A stretch of DNA of 64,000 bases from Calycina herbarum (Eukaryota; Ascomycota; Leotiomycetes; Helotiales; Pezizellaceae), in contig LLEY01000027.1 of NCBI GenBank assembly GCA_001414485.1, forward strand, positions 248,001 to 312,000, in the 5' to 3' direction. Made by a program: the position numbers and the translations under genes. Positions 1 to 9,710 of this stretch are shown here, one piece after another (within the stretch, counting starts at the first letter, position 1; each line of letters opens with the position of its first letter). The notes beneath the pieces are model-generated. The model worked only from the letters and a program-made list of their open reading frames with translations, had not been told where the DNA came from and made no database searches.

Positions 1-396
1 TATGAAGGAGAACTACCCCCACGCGAAATCAACTTTAAAATCAGTCTCCAAAACATCCTGACGCCCGAAGAAGTATGGTGGACACGATACCTAGGAGAGG
101 TAGGACAACTCATCGCATCTATCCACCCAGCCGGTGTGATTGATGAGAAGAAACCTCGTCTTAAAATTGACGCTGAATGGGCAAGTGGCTTTGGAAAGGA
201 TGATGATAAGGAGGGGTTGAGATTGATCATTTCAATTGAAAAGGTTAAAAAGGATCCGATGATGTTGAGGGAGACTTTAGAGGGACTTACACGAGAAATC
301 AAAAAGGTTGGGAAAAAGAAGAACTGGATTGGGGGTAAGGAGGGGTGGGGAATGGCCATTGATTTTGAGATCAAGGAGGTTAAGAAGCTTACTTGA
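1..396 (+). CDS. 3' end of an unidentified protein (partial)
   Basis: An open frame enters from the left edge and runs to a TGA at 394-396, giving at least 131 residues without a stop. It includes a hydrophobic/aromatic stretch near the edge (EEVWWTRYLGEVGQLIASI) and a lysine-rich charged C-terminus. I do not recognise the family. The true start lies outside the window, so the GTG at 136 should not be read as an initiator. It could be the last exon of a spliced gene. No function is assigned. Confidence 0.55.
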   Translation, partial: YEGELPPREINFKISLQNILTPEEVWWTRYLGEVGQLIASIHPAGVIDEKKPRLKIDAEWASGFGKDDDKEGLRLIISIEKVKKDPMMLRETLEGLTREIKKVGKKKNWIGGKEGWGMAIDFEIKEVKKLT

Positions 397-1079
397 TTGT
401 GATATTTCGGAAGGGACAAGGATTAGGGGGGTATTAAAAAAAGGCGTTTTGGAAATTGATTTTAGTCCAATGGACCAGTTCTTGTTGCGGGAATTCTTGA
501 AACCCTTGGTCCCTCGTCGACCAAAACAAGAGGGTCAAGGTCCAAGTCTACATCGCGGTCGCTCGAGGTTGCTCCTTCCCCGACACCACAACTTCTTAGC
601 CCTAAACGAAAAATGTAAAAATAGAACGAAAATCTTGGGAGATATATCAATTGTTAATTAGCCTCTATCTCGAAGCTTGTAGTCTTTTGAGTTGTGATTG
701 AGTTGGAAATTTGCCCTAGAAATACTTGCACAAGTTCAACCGTTGTACGAGAGTATAAAAACAATCATCAGATTCTCCTTCTAGATCGTTTAATATTTAT
801 TTCATATTTTTGCAATTTAATAAACGTATAAGAGAGCGTGGTAAAGGTGAGTACTGGCGACGGAATCTAAGAGACTCTCACACACAGCGAGGGTGTCACG
901 AGACAGCCCTTTAAGAAGCTGTGGCGTGTGATTGGCGAAACGAGGGGAAGCGCGATAAGATCCCTTGGCGCGAAATTATTTCTAGCACTCGACTCTCAAA
1001 ACCCACCATCACTGTACCTCCTCCCCCATCCAACTTAAGATTGAACACGAACTCGACTTCTGATTCGCGACCGCCAAAC
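397..1079. other. Intergenic, no gene seen
   Basis: No conserved coding signal is visible on either strand. The last part (about 840-1079) is the promoter and leader of the downstream DUF2462 gene. Longer open frames here on the minus strand overlap that gene antisense and look like chance frames. Confidence 0.5.
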
Positions 1080-1487
1080 ATGGCGCAAGGAACCATAAAA
1101 GCCAACTCCAAATCCACCGTCCCAACCGCAAAATCCACTGGGCGACGACAAACCGTTCTCGGTCCCAAGAAGGGAGCAAGGACAATTGCGCCACGGAACA
1201 AAACTCTAGTTCGAAATGCGAAGATGACCAAGGTTTGCCTCCCTTCCACCCATCCGCGGGCCGGGCTCTCTTCTTTGTTTGATTGCGGGAATGCGGCTAA
1301 CTTTTTGGAATAGAAACACTCTGCGGGTCTCACAGCGATGACAGAACGAACTCTCGGTGCTAAGGCCGGACATTTGGAGTTGTTGAAGGGAGGAAAGAAG
1401 AATAAGGATGGGCCGAAGGAGGCGAAGGGGAAGGATGGGAAGCCGGTTCCTGAGGCGGCGAAGGGAGGAACTAAGAAGTTTGGTTGA
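1080..1487 (+). CDS. DUF2462 (UPF0390) small basic protein
   Basis: Two exons, 1080-1232 and 1314-1487, encode 108 residues. The 81-bp intron (1233-1313) starts with GTTTGC, has a GGCTAAC branch site and ends in TAG; splicing keeps phase and joins KMTK to KHSAGLT. The N-terminus is rich in Lys/Ser/Thr ([19 protein letters not shown]) and the middle carries the family signature [12 protein letters not shown], followed by a Lys/Gly/Glu-rich tail. This is the layout of the DUF2462/UPF0390 family, the small basic eukaryotic proteins related to mammalian Leydig cell tumour 10 kDa protein. They are thought to be nuclear or nucleolar, but the biochemical role is unknown. The ATG at 1080 was chosen because homologues start with MAQG or similar; the open frame extending upstream to 921 has no in-frame ATG with support. 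Confidence 0.85.
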
Positions 1488-2506
1488 GCGGGGGAGACGG
1501 GGAAATATTGTGGAAGGAATACCAATTTTTGCTGGGTATTGGGGACGTTGGTTGTTGTGGGGGGGGGGGGGGGGGGGAAGAAGGGGTGGGGAGGCAGAAC
1601 GACCTGGTGGGACAGTATGGCGATGGGATGGTTAGGCGTTCAGTATGATACCCACGATTATATGGATGGAAAAACCATGTTTGCAAACGAAAATGTTGTT
1701 GGATCACATCAATTTCGGTCACAAATGGATCTAGAGTGTTCGTCTCTGGGATGGCAATGAATTAATCTGTGCTTTTGTATATATAATACCATGAGAAATT
1801 CCTAGGCATATATCTACGGAGTGAGAAAAAGATTACAAGAATGGAAACAAAGAGCTTCTCGAAGTTTCATGGTGGAGAAGCTTTTCAAAGCATGAAGTAA
1901 CAAAGAATGTGGTATAACTCATTTTTAAAAGCTCTAATGATTTTTTATATTCAAATATAGTTAACAGGGTGCTGAGGAAGACTAATCACTAAAATTCTTA
2001 CCTTTTAATGGAAATTTTTGAAGTAACTGGAATATACTTCTTATATATATTTACACAACTGACTTGATTCTTGTCCATGTGCTTAGTTAATAGCTCAGGC
2101 AGAAAGCGTTAAGGTCTGTTTACTCTTTAGTGAAGGATGTATAGCTATAGCTGCTCGTCTCCACAAGTACCCGTAACCTCTCTTTTCTATCTCTCTATTG
2201 GTATAGTAAATAGAGACCCACAACGTCAGACATACATCTACTATACGCTTCTATTATAAGGCAGAAAGCACGCTAGCTGTCAGCTTATTCAAGCTTAAGC
2301 AGTCATGTATTTGTTTAAACCCGGACATAATCGGTCGGTACTGATACAGACTTCATACCAAAACGAGCTTTGGTCTCCAGAGCTCATCGGCACCAGACTC
2401 GTTGAATATTTGACAAGTATCATTCGAGAACCAAAACAACACCGAGTACCCAAAACCATATATACATCTTCTCACAAGGCTTTTGAACCAGGACAAGGTA
2501 CCAGGT
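1488..2506. other. Intergenic, no gene seen
   Basis: Apart from the poly-G run the stretch is AT-rich with no conserved frame. Two similar phrases (GGCAGAAAGC near 2098 and 2261) flank about 160 bp, but I could not find convincing terminal inverted repeats or a target duplication, so I do not call a small transposon. Confidence 0.4.
1559..1577. repeat. 19-nt poly-G run
   Basis: Nineteen consecutive G residues lie about 70 bp downstream of the DUF2462 stop codon, within the probable 3' UTR. Such homopolymers are length-variable and error-prone in sequencing. Confidence 0.9.
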
Positions 2507-3440
2507 ATGGCAGACAATAGACGACGCGGTTGGGGAGGTCCTGAATCCATCTACAACTATCGACGTGGAGAGGAGATGAGTTCTTCGGAGAATGCGACAA
2601 ACCAAACTCCAGTCAACAATAGAGACAATGAAGACAATAGAAATGGTGAGCCATTTCAGCCACCTCGCCCTCAACCAACACTTCCAAATTTAAACCTATC
2701 GCACTCAAACTACGCATCCCAAATTCCAGGAGCAGAGAACTTGTAAGTTGGTTCTGCAGATATCATATCCACAAGGTTATTTGCGAAGAGAATTCTAACT
2801 GGGAGACAAACAGACAAAGCGATACCCCATTCGGAAACTTCGACCAGCCAGCAACTCGATACCAACCAACACCTGCAACTTTCAAGTTATTGCAACTACT
2901 AGCCGCAACCCAAAATCAAGTAGTTGGAAACGAACATCAATTCAACAATGGGAATATTGCACGCTATGGTCCAGTCGGTGGTAATACGCAACACCATCCC
3001 CGCCTGCCACTTCTCATCCAACCAACACTTCAAAAATTCAACCTACCACAAAGCTATGGTGCATCCAACAATCAAGCAGCGGGAAATTTGTAAGTCGATT
3101 TCGCATAACCCCCAAAAGGAAGCCAATTGAAAACTAACAGACAAAGCGGACTCGGCAAGCCTCAAAGACACAATCTCCTCCACTATAGTAACTACGATTT
3201 GCGATCATATTTCTATCCAACAACCACTTACGAAGCAATTAATGCTCGACCACAGGCCGTACCAGTATTCCGTCCTTCCACATTTCCAAGAACACACCGT
3301 TTCCCTTGCGCTCATGATTGGGCTACGAACGACGTTGTGAGATCTGTTGTCCGCTTTGTGATGTCATTCATGAGAGCTTTTTGGTTTGTGAGGAATGCCA
3401 CGCTCGGTTCTGTGGAGTTCGTAAACGTGAGATGTATTAA
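2507..3440 (+). pseudogene. Cysteine-rich C-terminus protein, frameshifted paralogue of the 4902-6833 gene
   Basis: Three exons: 2507-2742, 2814-3089 and from 3141. Both introns begin GTAAGT, have CTAAC branch sites, end in CAG and are in the same phase. Exons 1 and 2 both end in a similar NL|QS junction, suggesting internal exon duplication. The protein is rich in Asn, Gln and Pro. In exon 3 the frame reaches CAHDWATND at about 3333 and then runs through nonsense to a stop at 3525; shifting frame at about 3334 restores RRCEICCPLCDV, then VCEECHARFCGVRKREMY and a TAA at 3438-3440. That cysteine pattern matches the end of the downstream gene at 4902-6833. The copy is therefore either a recent pseudogene or has a one-base sequencing/assembly error. 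Function unknown; the Cys pairs suggest a metal-binding module, which is inference. Confidence 0.5.
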
Positions 3441-3895
3441 CTGGACGGGTCTTATAATGAGAAGTGGTAGAGGGCTCTTTGTGTGGGGTTTCGGGATGGG
3501 TTGGATTCCTGTTGACGTTATCTGACTTGGAGTTGGGTGTTGGGCTATTGCGGTCGGGCTTAGAGGTTTTTTCTGGGTTTCCCTTTCAGCATTGAGAAGC
3601 ACATTTCTGAGAACTTGAATTCTGCCATTTCCTTCTGGGTGAGCAGAGGGATTCTTGCGATAATTTGAGTACTTAGTAGTAGCTGTCTCCCACATACATA
3701 CATAAATAGACGCAACGTGTACATACTACTTTCCCCAAAAGGTGTCCCCAATTTTTAATTATTGGTGAGATCTATTGTAGTGTTGAAATCAATGGCTTTG
3801 TTATCACTTTTCAAGTACTTCGTGAATCGCAACCCGAATGGCATTATTTCGAGCAACAAAGAATGGTAGAACAAGGTATATCATAAAAGCATTAA
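3441..3895. other. Intergenic, possible first exon of next ORF
   Basis: No gene is called. A stop-free frame from about 3760 to 3874 (including FQVLRESQPEWHYFEQQ) ends at a GTATAT donor-like site and could be spliced to the next feature, but no start codon with support is visible. Confidence 0.3.
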
Positions 3896-4657
3896 TTTCC
3901 GATCATACATAAACAATGTTGCCTCCAACAAAAAGCCGAAGGCCACAATGATCGAAGACGTTTTGGTGGCGCTCAAATTACAGCAACGGTAGAAGCATAC
4001 GCTCGACAACACGGTTGGGAACTTCAAGTGGGATTTCATAGCGATGAGGACGAACCATTTGTATATCGAAATGATCACCCCGCAGCTCTGACGCTTTAGT
4101 TTCATCACATACCTAACCCAGATCCAAAGGGAGAAGATCACTGGGTAGGACTCAAAGCAAAAGTTCCAAGTAACGAAATGGAATCCACAGATGATTACCC
4201 TAGAAAATACTCCTCAGACGAATCAGATGATAATTGTTCGGAAAAATCAGATACCGATGATAATCAAAATGAATTCCTTGAACAAGGATCTATGGGAGCG
4301 AGGCTGGGAATATTGTCCGAAAATGTTCCACAAAAACGAATTGAGGTACCGAAAAATGTTCAACGAAAAACCACACTTATGATGTTAACGGATCATCGAT
4401 CTCTTTCCGATTATGATGCTACCGAGGGACCGGAACCATCAACGTACGGACAAGCTACGAATGAAGCCACGGAAGCGAAAAAGAAGGAATGTAGACGAAT
4501 TGGCTTTTTTTGCTATGATAATGTGGCTGATAGAGAAGACAAATCTAGCATTATCTTTCTAAGGCGGTTGAGAAGTAGAGAAAGGTTAGAGAGGAGTCCT
4601 CCACTGAAATCGTGCCAAAGGAAAAAAAACGAGGCCGCCTTCGCGAACGATTTTTGA
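3896..4657 (+). pseudogene. Unidentified acidic-tail ORF, interrupted
   Basis: One frame is open from 3896 to 4657 apart from a single TAG at 4097-4099. The first part reads GHNDRRRFGGAQITATVEAY then ARQHGWELQVGFHSDEDEP; after the stop it continues with PNPDPKGEDHWVGLK and a long tail rich in Asp, Ser, Glu and Lys, ending at 4655-4657. The TAG is preceded by CTCTGAC, so it could be the acceptor of a 39-nt intron starting GTATAT at about 4061; that would keep the frame, but is shorter than usual. No good ATG exists upstream within the frame. The EAYARQHGWEL stretch loosely resembles the FAR1-type zinc-finger start found in some Mutator-like proteins; I consider this weak. Either a spliced lineage-specific gene or a decayed one. 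Confidence 0.35.
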
Positions 4658-4901
4658 TTCATCTTGTTTATATCTATCTACAAATCAACTAGAATTCAAA
4701 AATTCTGCTTCTGAAAGATCTTATCATCTGTCCTGTGAAGGGCCGTTCGCTTGATTTGTCTTTCGTGACATGGAGCCAGTGAATTGTGTTTGGTATTTTG
4801 ATGGCGGACAACTCCTTTATTGAGTACTTCCTTCCTCGCCATCTCCCACAAATATCGATATTAAGGGACATCTCAACTAAAACCACTCAAGGAAATCGAT
4901 C

Positions 4902-6833
4902 ATGTCTTATCAACAACCAAACATGTCCGGGTGGAACGGAAATGGACCATACCCAGGCAACAACTTCCAACGGACAGTTGGCCAAAGATCCAACCCACAG
5001 ACCCAGTACCAATTTACAAACAATAGAGCTCAACCGCCTGGGATGCAATACTCGGAGCAATATCAGCAAGTTCCCTACGGGCAAAACATGTGGTCAAGCT
5101 ATGAATACCCGACAGCTCCCTTCCAACAAGAGGCCCTCTATCGTCCCATCGACCAACCGCAAGCCATCCCCCAGAGTAACACCCAGCAGGAGAGCCTACG
5201 TGCGCGTCTTTCTGCTCTTGATGAGGAGAGGGATCGGGTTATCATTGAACTTTCCCAACAGAATAAGCCTTCAATAGCACCTGGGCAACTGCCAAATTCC
5301 CCAAGCAATAGTTCCTTCACACCTCCTGAATATCGACAGCATCAAAGATGGCAACAACATCCTCTCAACGCAGCCAATGCGGGATTGGCAAATACTGGTG
5401 CCTCCTACTTTCCGCCTCCTCGATATCAACAGCCTCAACAGGCTTCAGCAGTAGCACCCTGGCAGTCCAAAAATCCCATGGATTCTACATCTGGTACATA
5501 CAATCCAATACCTCATCGGCAACAGCAACAACCACCTTCAGAAGTAGTACAAAGGCATTCCACAAATACGACAAATAGTAATCCATGCCTTCCATCACAG
5601 CAGCAGCAACAACAACAACAATCCCTAATACAACACGTTCCTAATTTTAGGAACAAAATCTGGAGAACCCAGCCAACTAGCCGAGTAGAAGCCAACTTCC
5701 CTCAAGACTCGGATGCTCCTCAACAGCAACAATACAATAATGTGCCTGGGTTTGGAAACAAGGTTTGGAGAAAAGAGCAACAACGTCCCACCCAGCCATC
5801 TAGCCTAGTTGACTCCGATGTTCCTCAAAAGCATCAAGAAACCCAATACAAACCTATACCTAAGTCTGGCAACAATGTCTGGAGAAGAGAGGAGCAACGT
5901 CCCACCCAGCCATCTAGCCTAGTTGACTCCGATGTTCCTCAAAAGCATCAAGAAACCCAATACAAACCTATACCTAAGTCTGGCAACAATGTCTGGAGAA
6001 GAGAGGAGCAACGTCCCATCCAACCATATAGCAGACCAGAAGCCCATTTTTCTCCTCAGTTCTTGGATTTTCCACCGCAACAACAAAAAGTTCAAACACA
6101 AACCATTATACCTTCAGTTGAACATGACGAAAGTGAGGAAAACGAAGTACATTCTCCCATCGACCCATCAGAGTATTTCTCGGAATTGTTGAACAAAGAC
6201 GCCAACCCTCCCACACAAGCCTCGAATGTTCCTCAACAAGAGGAGCTTCAATCAGAAACACTTGTACCTTCTATTGAAAACGATGACCGCGCAATTCAAC
6301 AGCAAACCGAGTCTCCTGATCCATTCTTGGAGCAAGACAATGAAATTACTTTTCCTGCCGAAGTCAACGATGTCCCTCAAGCCTCCCCGCCTCAACAAAG
6401 AATGCCAGTAGGCTATCAAAGCCGCCGGGGTCAGACCCAGAGAGGTGGATTAGGAAGAGGCCGAGACAGAGGGGTTCAATATCCGCATTTGTTGAGAGGA
6501 GGACGTTTCGCCACCAGAGGCATAAAGAGAAGGTATGCAAATATATTCCAAACTCAACGTTCCCAGACTCACCGCCTTCGAGATAGGAACTTTGCAACCA
6601 GACACTACTTGCGCTTTCGAAGTCGCGGTTTACTCTGCAGATTTCCTCTAAAAGTAAGCTCGACTAAGGAAAGGAAAAGAGAATGTTCACACTCGGGATG
6701 GATTCGAGTGACAAACTCGCATTGGTGTGAAATTTGTCGCACACTTTGTTCGGAGCTTTCTTGGGAGTGCAAGGACTGCAAGATCAGGACTTGCTACGGT
6801 TGCGGGCTTGGGAATCCTAGATCTCGGAAGTAA
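4902..6833 (+). CDS. Q/N/P-rich protein with internal repeats and cysteine-rich C-terminus
   Basis: A single exon of 643 residues starting MSYQQPNMSGWNG. Residues 1 to about 540 are low complexity (Gln, Pro, Asn, Ser), with a short charged helix (LRARLSALDEERDRVIIEL) near residue 100. Around residues 250-375 there are degenerate repeats each ending in a GNxVWR motif; two are 38-residue copies almost identical in DNA. An Arg/Gly-rich segment (RGGLGRGRDRGV) follows. The C-terminal ~50 residues hold a cysteine module: C-x-H, then WCEICRTLCSEL, then ECKDCKIRTCYGCG, resembling a degenerate zinc-binding fold. The frameshifted gene at 2507-3440 has the same ending, so the two are paralogues. The composition suggests a disordered, possibly phase-separating or nucleic-acid-associated protein, which is inference. 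I do not recognise a named family. Confidence 0.7.
   Translation: MSYQQPNMSGWNGNGPYPGNNFQRTVGQRSNPQTQYQFTNNRAQPPGMQYSEQYQQVPYGQNMWSSYEYPTAPFQQEALYRPIDQPQAIPQSNTQQESLRARLSALDEERDRVIIELSQQNKPSIAPGQLPNSPSNSSFTPPEYRQHQRWQQHPLNAANAGLANTGASYFPPPRYQQPQQASAVAPWQSKNPMDSTSGTYNPIPHRQQQQPPSEVVQRHSTNTTNSNPCLPSQQQQQQQQSLIQHVPNFRNKIWRTQPTSRVEANFPQDSDAPQQQQYNNVPGFGNKVWRKEQQRPTQPSSLVDSDVPQKHQETQYKPIPKSGNNVWRREEQRPTQPSSLVDSDVPQKHQETQYKPIPKSGNNVWRREEQRPIQPYSRPEAHFSPQFLDFPPQQQKVQTQTIIPSVEHDESEENEVHSPIDPSEYFSELLNKDANPPTQASNVPQQEELQSETLVPSIENDDRAIQQQTESPDPFLEQDNEITFPAEVNDVPQASPPQQRMPVGYQSRRGQTQRGGLGRGRDRGVQYPHLLRGGRFATRGIKRRYANIFQTQRSQTHRLRDRNFATRHYLRFRSRGLLCRFPLKVSSTKERKRECSHSGWIRVTNSHWCEICRTLCSELSWECKDCKIRTCYGCGLGNPRSRK
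5781..6008 (+). repeat. Two tandem 114-bp copies inside a coding region
   Basis: Copies at 5781-5894 and 5895-6008 are nearly identical and each encodes 38 residues containing SSLVDSDVPQKHQETQYKP and SGNNVWRREEQ. More diverged copies flank them (ending RNKIWR near 5660 and GNKVWR near 5770, and a partial start after 6009). The near-identity shows a recent in-frame duplication. Confidence 0.9.
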
Positions 6834-9165
6834 TTGGTGGTATCAAGGCTGTATATAGAGAGAAACCATGCACCAAAATGACTTCCTTTTTTGCTTTGAA
6901 GATTGTGACCCTTCTTCGCTGGCCCGGTCAATAACGGGGAAATTGAGCTTCCGGCTTGTTTTAGTGCAGTGTGTACTCCCGTTTTGTTGAGGAAGGAGCG
7001 AATCTGGGGCAGATCATCATGCGGCTCGCAATCGTGACATCTTGGTCAACGACAGGTCAAGGGCGAGGAAGGAGCAATAGCTTCCTCGTCGGACACATCT
7101 CAACCCAAGTTGCTTCTTTAGTGTCACTTTAAACTCTAGCCCTCAGATTGTTGCTCACGGTACTATATTTCTTCTTCTTTCCTTCGTTCTTTCAACTTCT
7201 AAATGGTGTCGCACCACGTCGCGTACCTAGGTTTGGAAAGATGCGCATATACAGTGCGGGCGGTACGCCGAGTTTATAAAAAGTTGAAAAGAAGAAGATC
7301 ATTGCAATAAGGACTACTAAGCCATACCAACCCCCCCACCCATCCAAAACGCCCAAACAAAGAAAAGAGCAGCCGAAGCTCCAGCGCCAACCCCCTCGCC
7401 TAACCCCACAGACCCACAATTAAAATGTTCCTATATCCCCGAATAACGCAGTCACTCTCATCAAAACTGGATACTCTGCCGCCTGGTTCAGTCAGTTATT
7501 GTGTAACCCACAAACTGTTCCCTCCCTCCTCCACCGCGACCCCTCTCGAAAAAATTAGTCTCCATTCGCCTGGTTCTAATCAAGCTCATCTCGGAGAGAT
7601 TGTTTCCTAAAAACGCCGCGGGCGTTCTCTGTCCCATTACCTGAAGGGGGTATGGGGGCCTCCCCGGCGCGTAAAGCGCCGGGGAGGTTAGAGTTTTGCT
7701 GATTTTCTATAAGTTTTCTTTTTTAGAGGCTGTTTTATGTCTCGTGCGTTGTTGTTCTTTTTTTTTTACTTATCCCCTAATTTGGAATTTCTTTTTGGGC
7801 TTAGTTCAACGAGGCCGTCAACGTAATTTTTTTAGGCTCTTGCTATTTGTCTTTTTCTATTAGGGACCGCCCCCAAAGCAAGCTGCTTCGCATAATTCGA
7901 GGAGTCGCGGAAGAAGCGAGGAAGCAACAGTGAAGAGCTTTTTCCACCAGCGAGAAAGAAGCAATACTTGAGTGGTTGATTTTTTTTGAAGGAATTGAGA
8001 CTCTGACAATAATAAGTCTGGAGACCACCGCCAGGTTTTTGGTATAAAAAATGAAGAGTCCAAAGAGACCACACATCTTCTAAAACTATAATGTAAAGAA
8101 AAATAACATTTACCAAGAATGACAATCAATTTCCATGCTCTTCTCTATATATTTCTGATAATCTTATGCAATCTTGCTTTAAGAGAGAAGGAAATAAGTG
8201 AAGATGATAATAAGAAGAATGAAGTCCCAGTAGTAAAAAGAAATCTTTGAGATATAAGAGCCTCTTCACTCCATCCAAACTTGATCCTCTCGGCAAAACT
8301 GTATACAAGTTTACAATAATACTTTCAAAGAAAGTTATCCATTTTCGGTGTACAGTTCTGCTGAACATATCAAACATGGTAAGGATGGAAATTAATTTAG
8401 AATGTTCTTAGGCAACTATTTAAGCACTATGAAGTCTTGGTAATGCTAGTGAGTCATTATAGGATTGATAGACGAACTAGTTTTCACGGATTTTTCATAA
8501 CATTAAGAAATCTTGTTCACAATAATAAGATCAAAAAGTATGAGGAGCTCAAAGGTGATAAAGGGAGCAAGCATGAATGATCTTTTTCTTTGGAGTAAAA
8601 GAGTGATTTCATTTGACCTCAGAGAGGCCTGAAGATAACAAGGGAAATGCGTTCAATTCTAGGACGGAAGATTATTTACTCTAGGTTCTGTTTTCCCCCA
8701 AATTATCTGAATACTCCCTATTCATCTTTAAACCAAACTCAAGAGCCAAGAGCTGAATTGAGACTGAGAAGGGCGAGAGGACAGAGTAGAAGAGCGGATG
8801 ATGAGTTGAATTTAAGAGAGGCATCGGAAAAGAATAACTGAGTTTTAGGTGAAGAGTTCAAGTTTGCTTTTTTTATAACACAACAGGCGTTACCCGTAAA
8901 TTAAAAAAAATTCAGGGGGTTTTTGGAAAGGAATTCATAAAATGAGCATGGAGAGATAATTAAGAAGAGGTTTCGTAATTTGCTAGAGATTTGCAGAAAC
9001 TTTAATAGTTTTGAACCTGATATTGAACTTGATTCCCCCCACACACCCCTTCCACCGCTGCTTTCTCTCCATCGCTCCTTCCTCCCAACCTCACATTACT
9101 CACCACTCCACAAATCTCTACAATCTAGAATAAGCAAAAGCCTTCTCAATAAATCAACAAAACAA
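6834..9165. other. Gene-poor region of 2.3 kb
   Basis: I find no gene with conserved content. The stretch is a mosaic: CT-rich segments, T-runs, a GC-rich hairpin at 7659-7687 set in AT-rich DNA, and AG-rich DNA from 8080 to 8840. The mix of short GC-rich blocks in AT-rich sequence at 7600-7950 is reminiscent of fungal mitochondrial intergenic DNA; a nuclear mitochondrial insertion is possible but unproven. Frames of 60-97 codons here (for example minus strand 7832-8125) show no family features. Confidence 0.4.
7659..7687. repeat. Perfect 12-bp GC-rich inverted repeat (hairpin)
   Basis: CCTCCCCGGCGC (7659-7670), a 5-nt loop GTAAA, then GCGCCGGGGAGG (7676-7687) form a perfect 12-bp stem. It is followed after about 30 bp by T-rich DNA. 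No adjacent gene explains it. Confidence 0.9.
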
Positions 9166-9309
9166 GCTCCGTTGGCCTAGTGGTAAGGCGTTTCTCTTAC
9201 ACACAGCCTGTTCTCTTCCCGATCTTCGGACTGGGCCAGTCCCGAGGTTTTGAAGATATTCAGCAGTGTGGCCCAGAAAAGATCACCAGTTCAAACCTGA
9301 TATGGAGCA
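9166..9309 (+). tRNA. Intron-containing tRNA gene, anticodon reads TAC by layout (identity uncertain)
   Basis: Exon halves 9166-9201 and 9274-9309 fold as a full cloverleaf. Acceptor GCTCCGT pairs with ATGGAGC (one G-T), D arm GCC/GGC, anticodon stem TTTCT/AGAAA, variable loop AGATC, T loop TTCAAAC with stem ACCAG/CTGAT (one C-A mismatch), discriminator A. A 72-nt intron sits at the canonical 37/38 position. The 7-nt loop would be CTTACAC, giving anticodon TAC (Val); the ACACAC around the anticodon can pair with GTGTGG near the intron's 3' end, as expected for splicing. The body, starting GCTCCGTTGGCCTAGTGG, looks to me more like a fungal arginine tRNA than valine, so identity is left open. 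The T-stem mismatch could also mean a decaying copy. Confidence 0.65.
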
Positions 9310-9710
9310 ATTTCTTTTTGCAACTTTTTGGTGTTGTAGGCTTGGTGAGGAGGTTCTTTTTGATTTCTGAAGTCCGCTGGTGAATTTAGCCGGGTACTTC
9401 TACTTTATCCTACACTATGAGAGCCATCAGTTGAAGGCGAAGCAGGCACTAACTATCCTCAATGGTGACGACCTGCGGGTGGGGGTTCGTCCCATGGCAA
9501 TATCGCTCATCTAATGACCCACTGTTCAGTTGAATGCTCTGAACTCAAGAGCCAGGAGTGGGAAAATGTTCATAGTTTAAGAATCTTATATTTCATTCCA
9601 CAAACAGATCATGATTTTAACTTCTACGTGTGAAACTAGGAATCTATAACTATACTCTAAGTCTCTTTCTATCTTCTAAAAGATATCTCCCATCTACGAG
9701 AAGGAAAATC

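Noticed and set aside
911..1525. 204-codon minus-strand frame over the DUF2462 gene
   Set aside because: It is antisense to a well-supported gene and its composition mirrors that gene's codons.
2090..2280. Possible small inverted-repeat transposon (repeated GGCAGAAAGC)
   Set aside because: The phrases are direct, not inverted, and there is no target duplication.
5919..6192. Overlapping 60-90 codon frames inside the 4902-6833 gene
   Set aside because: Their repeats only reflect the 114-bp tandem duplication in the main frame.
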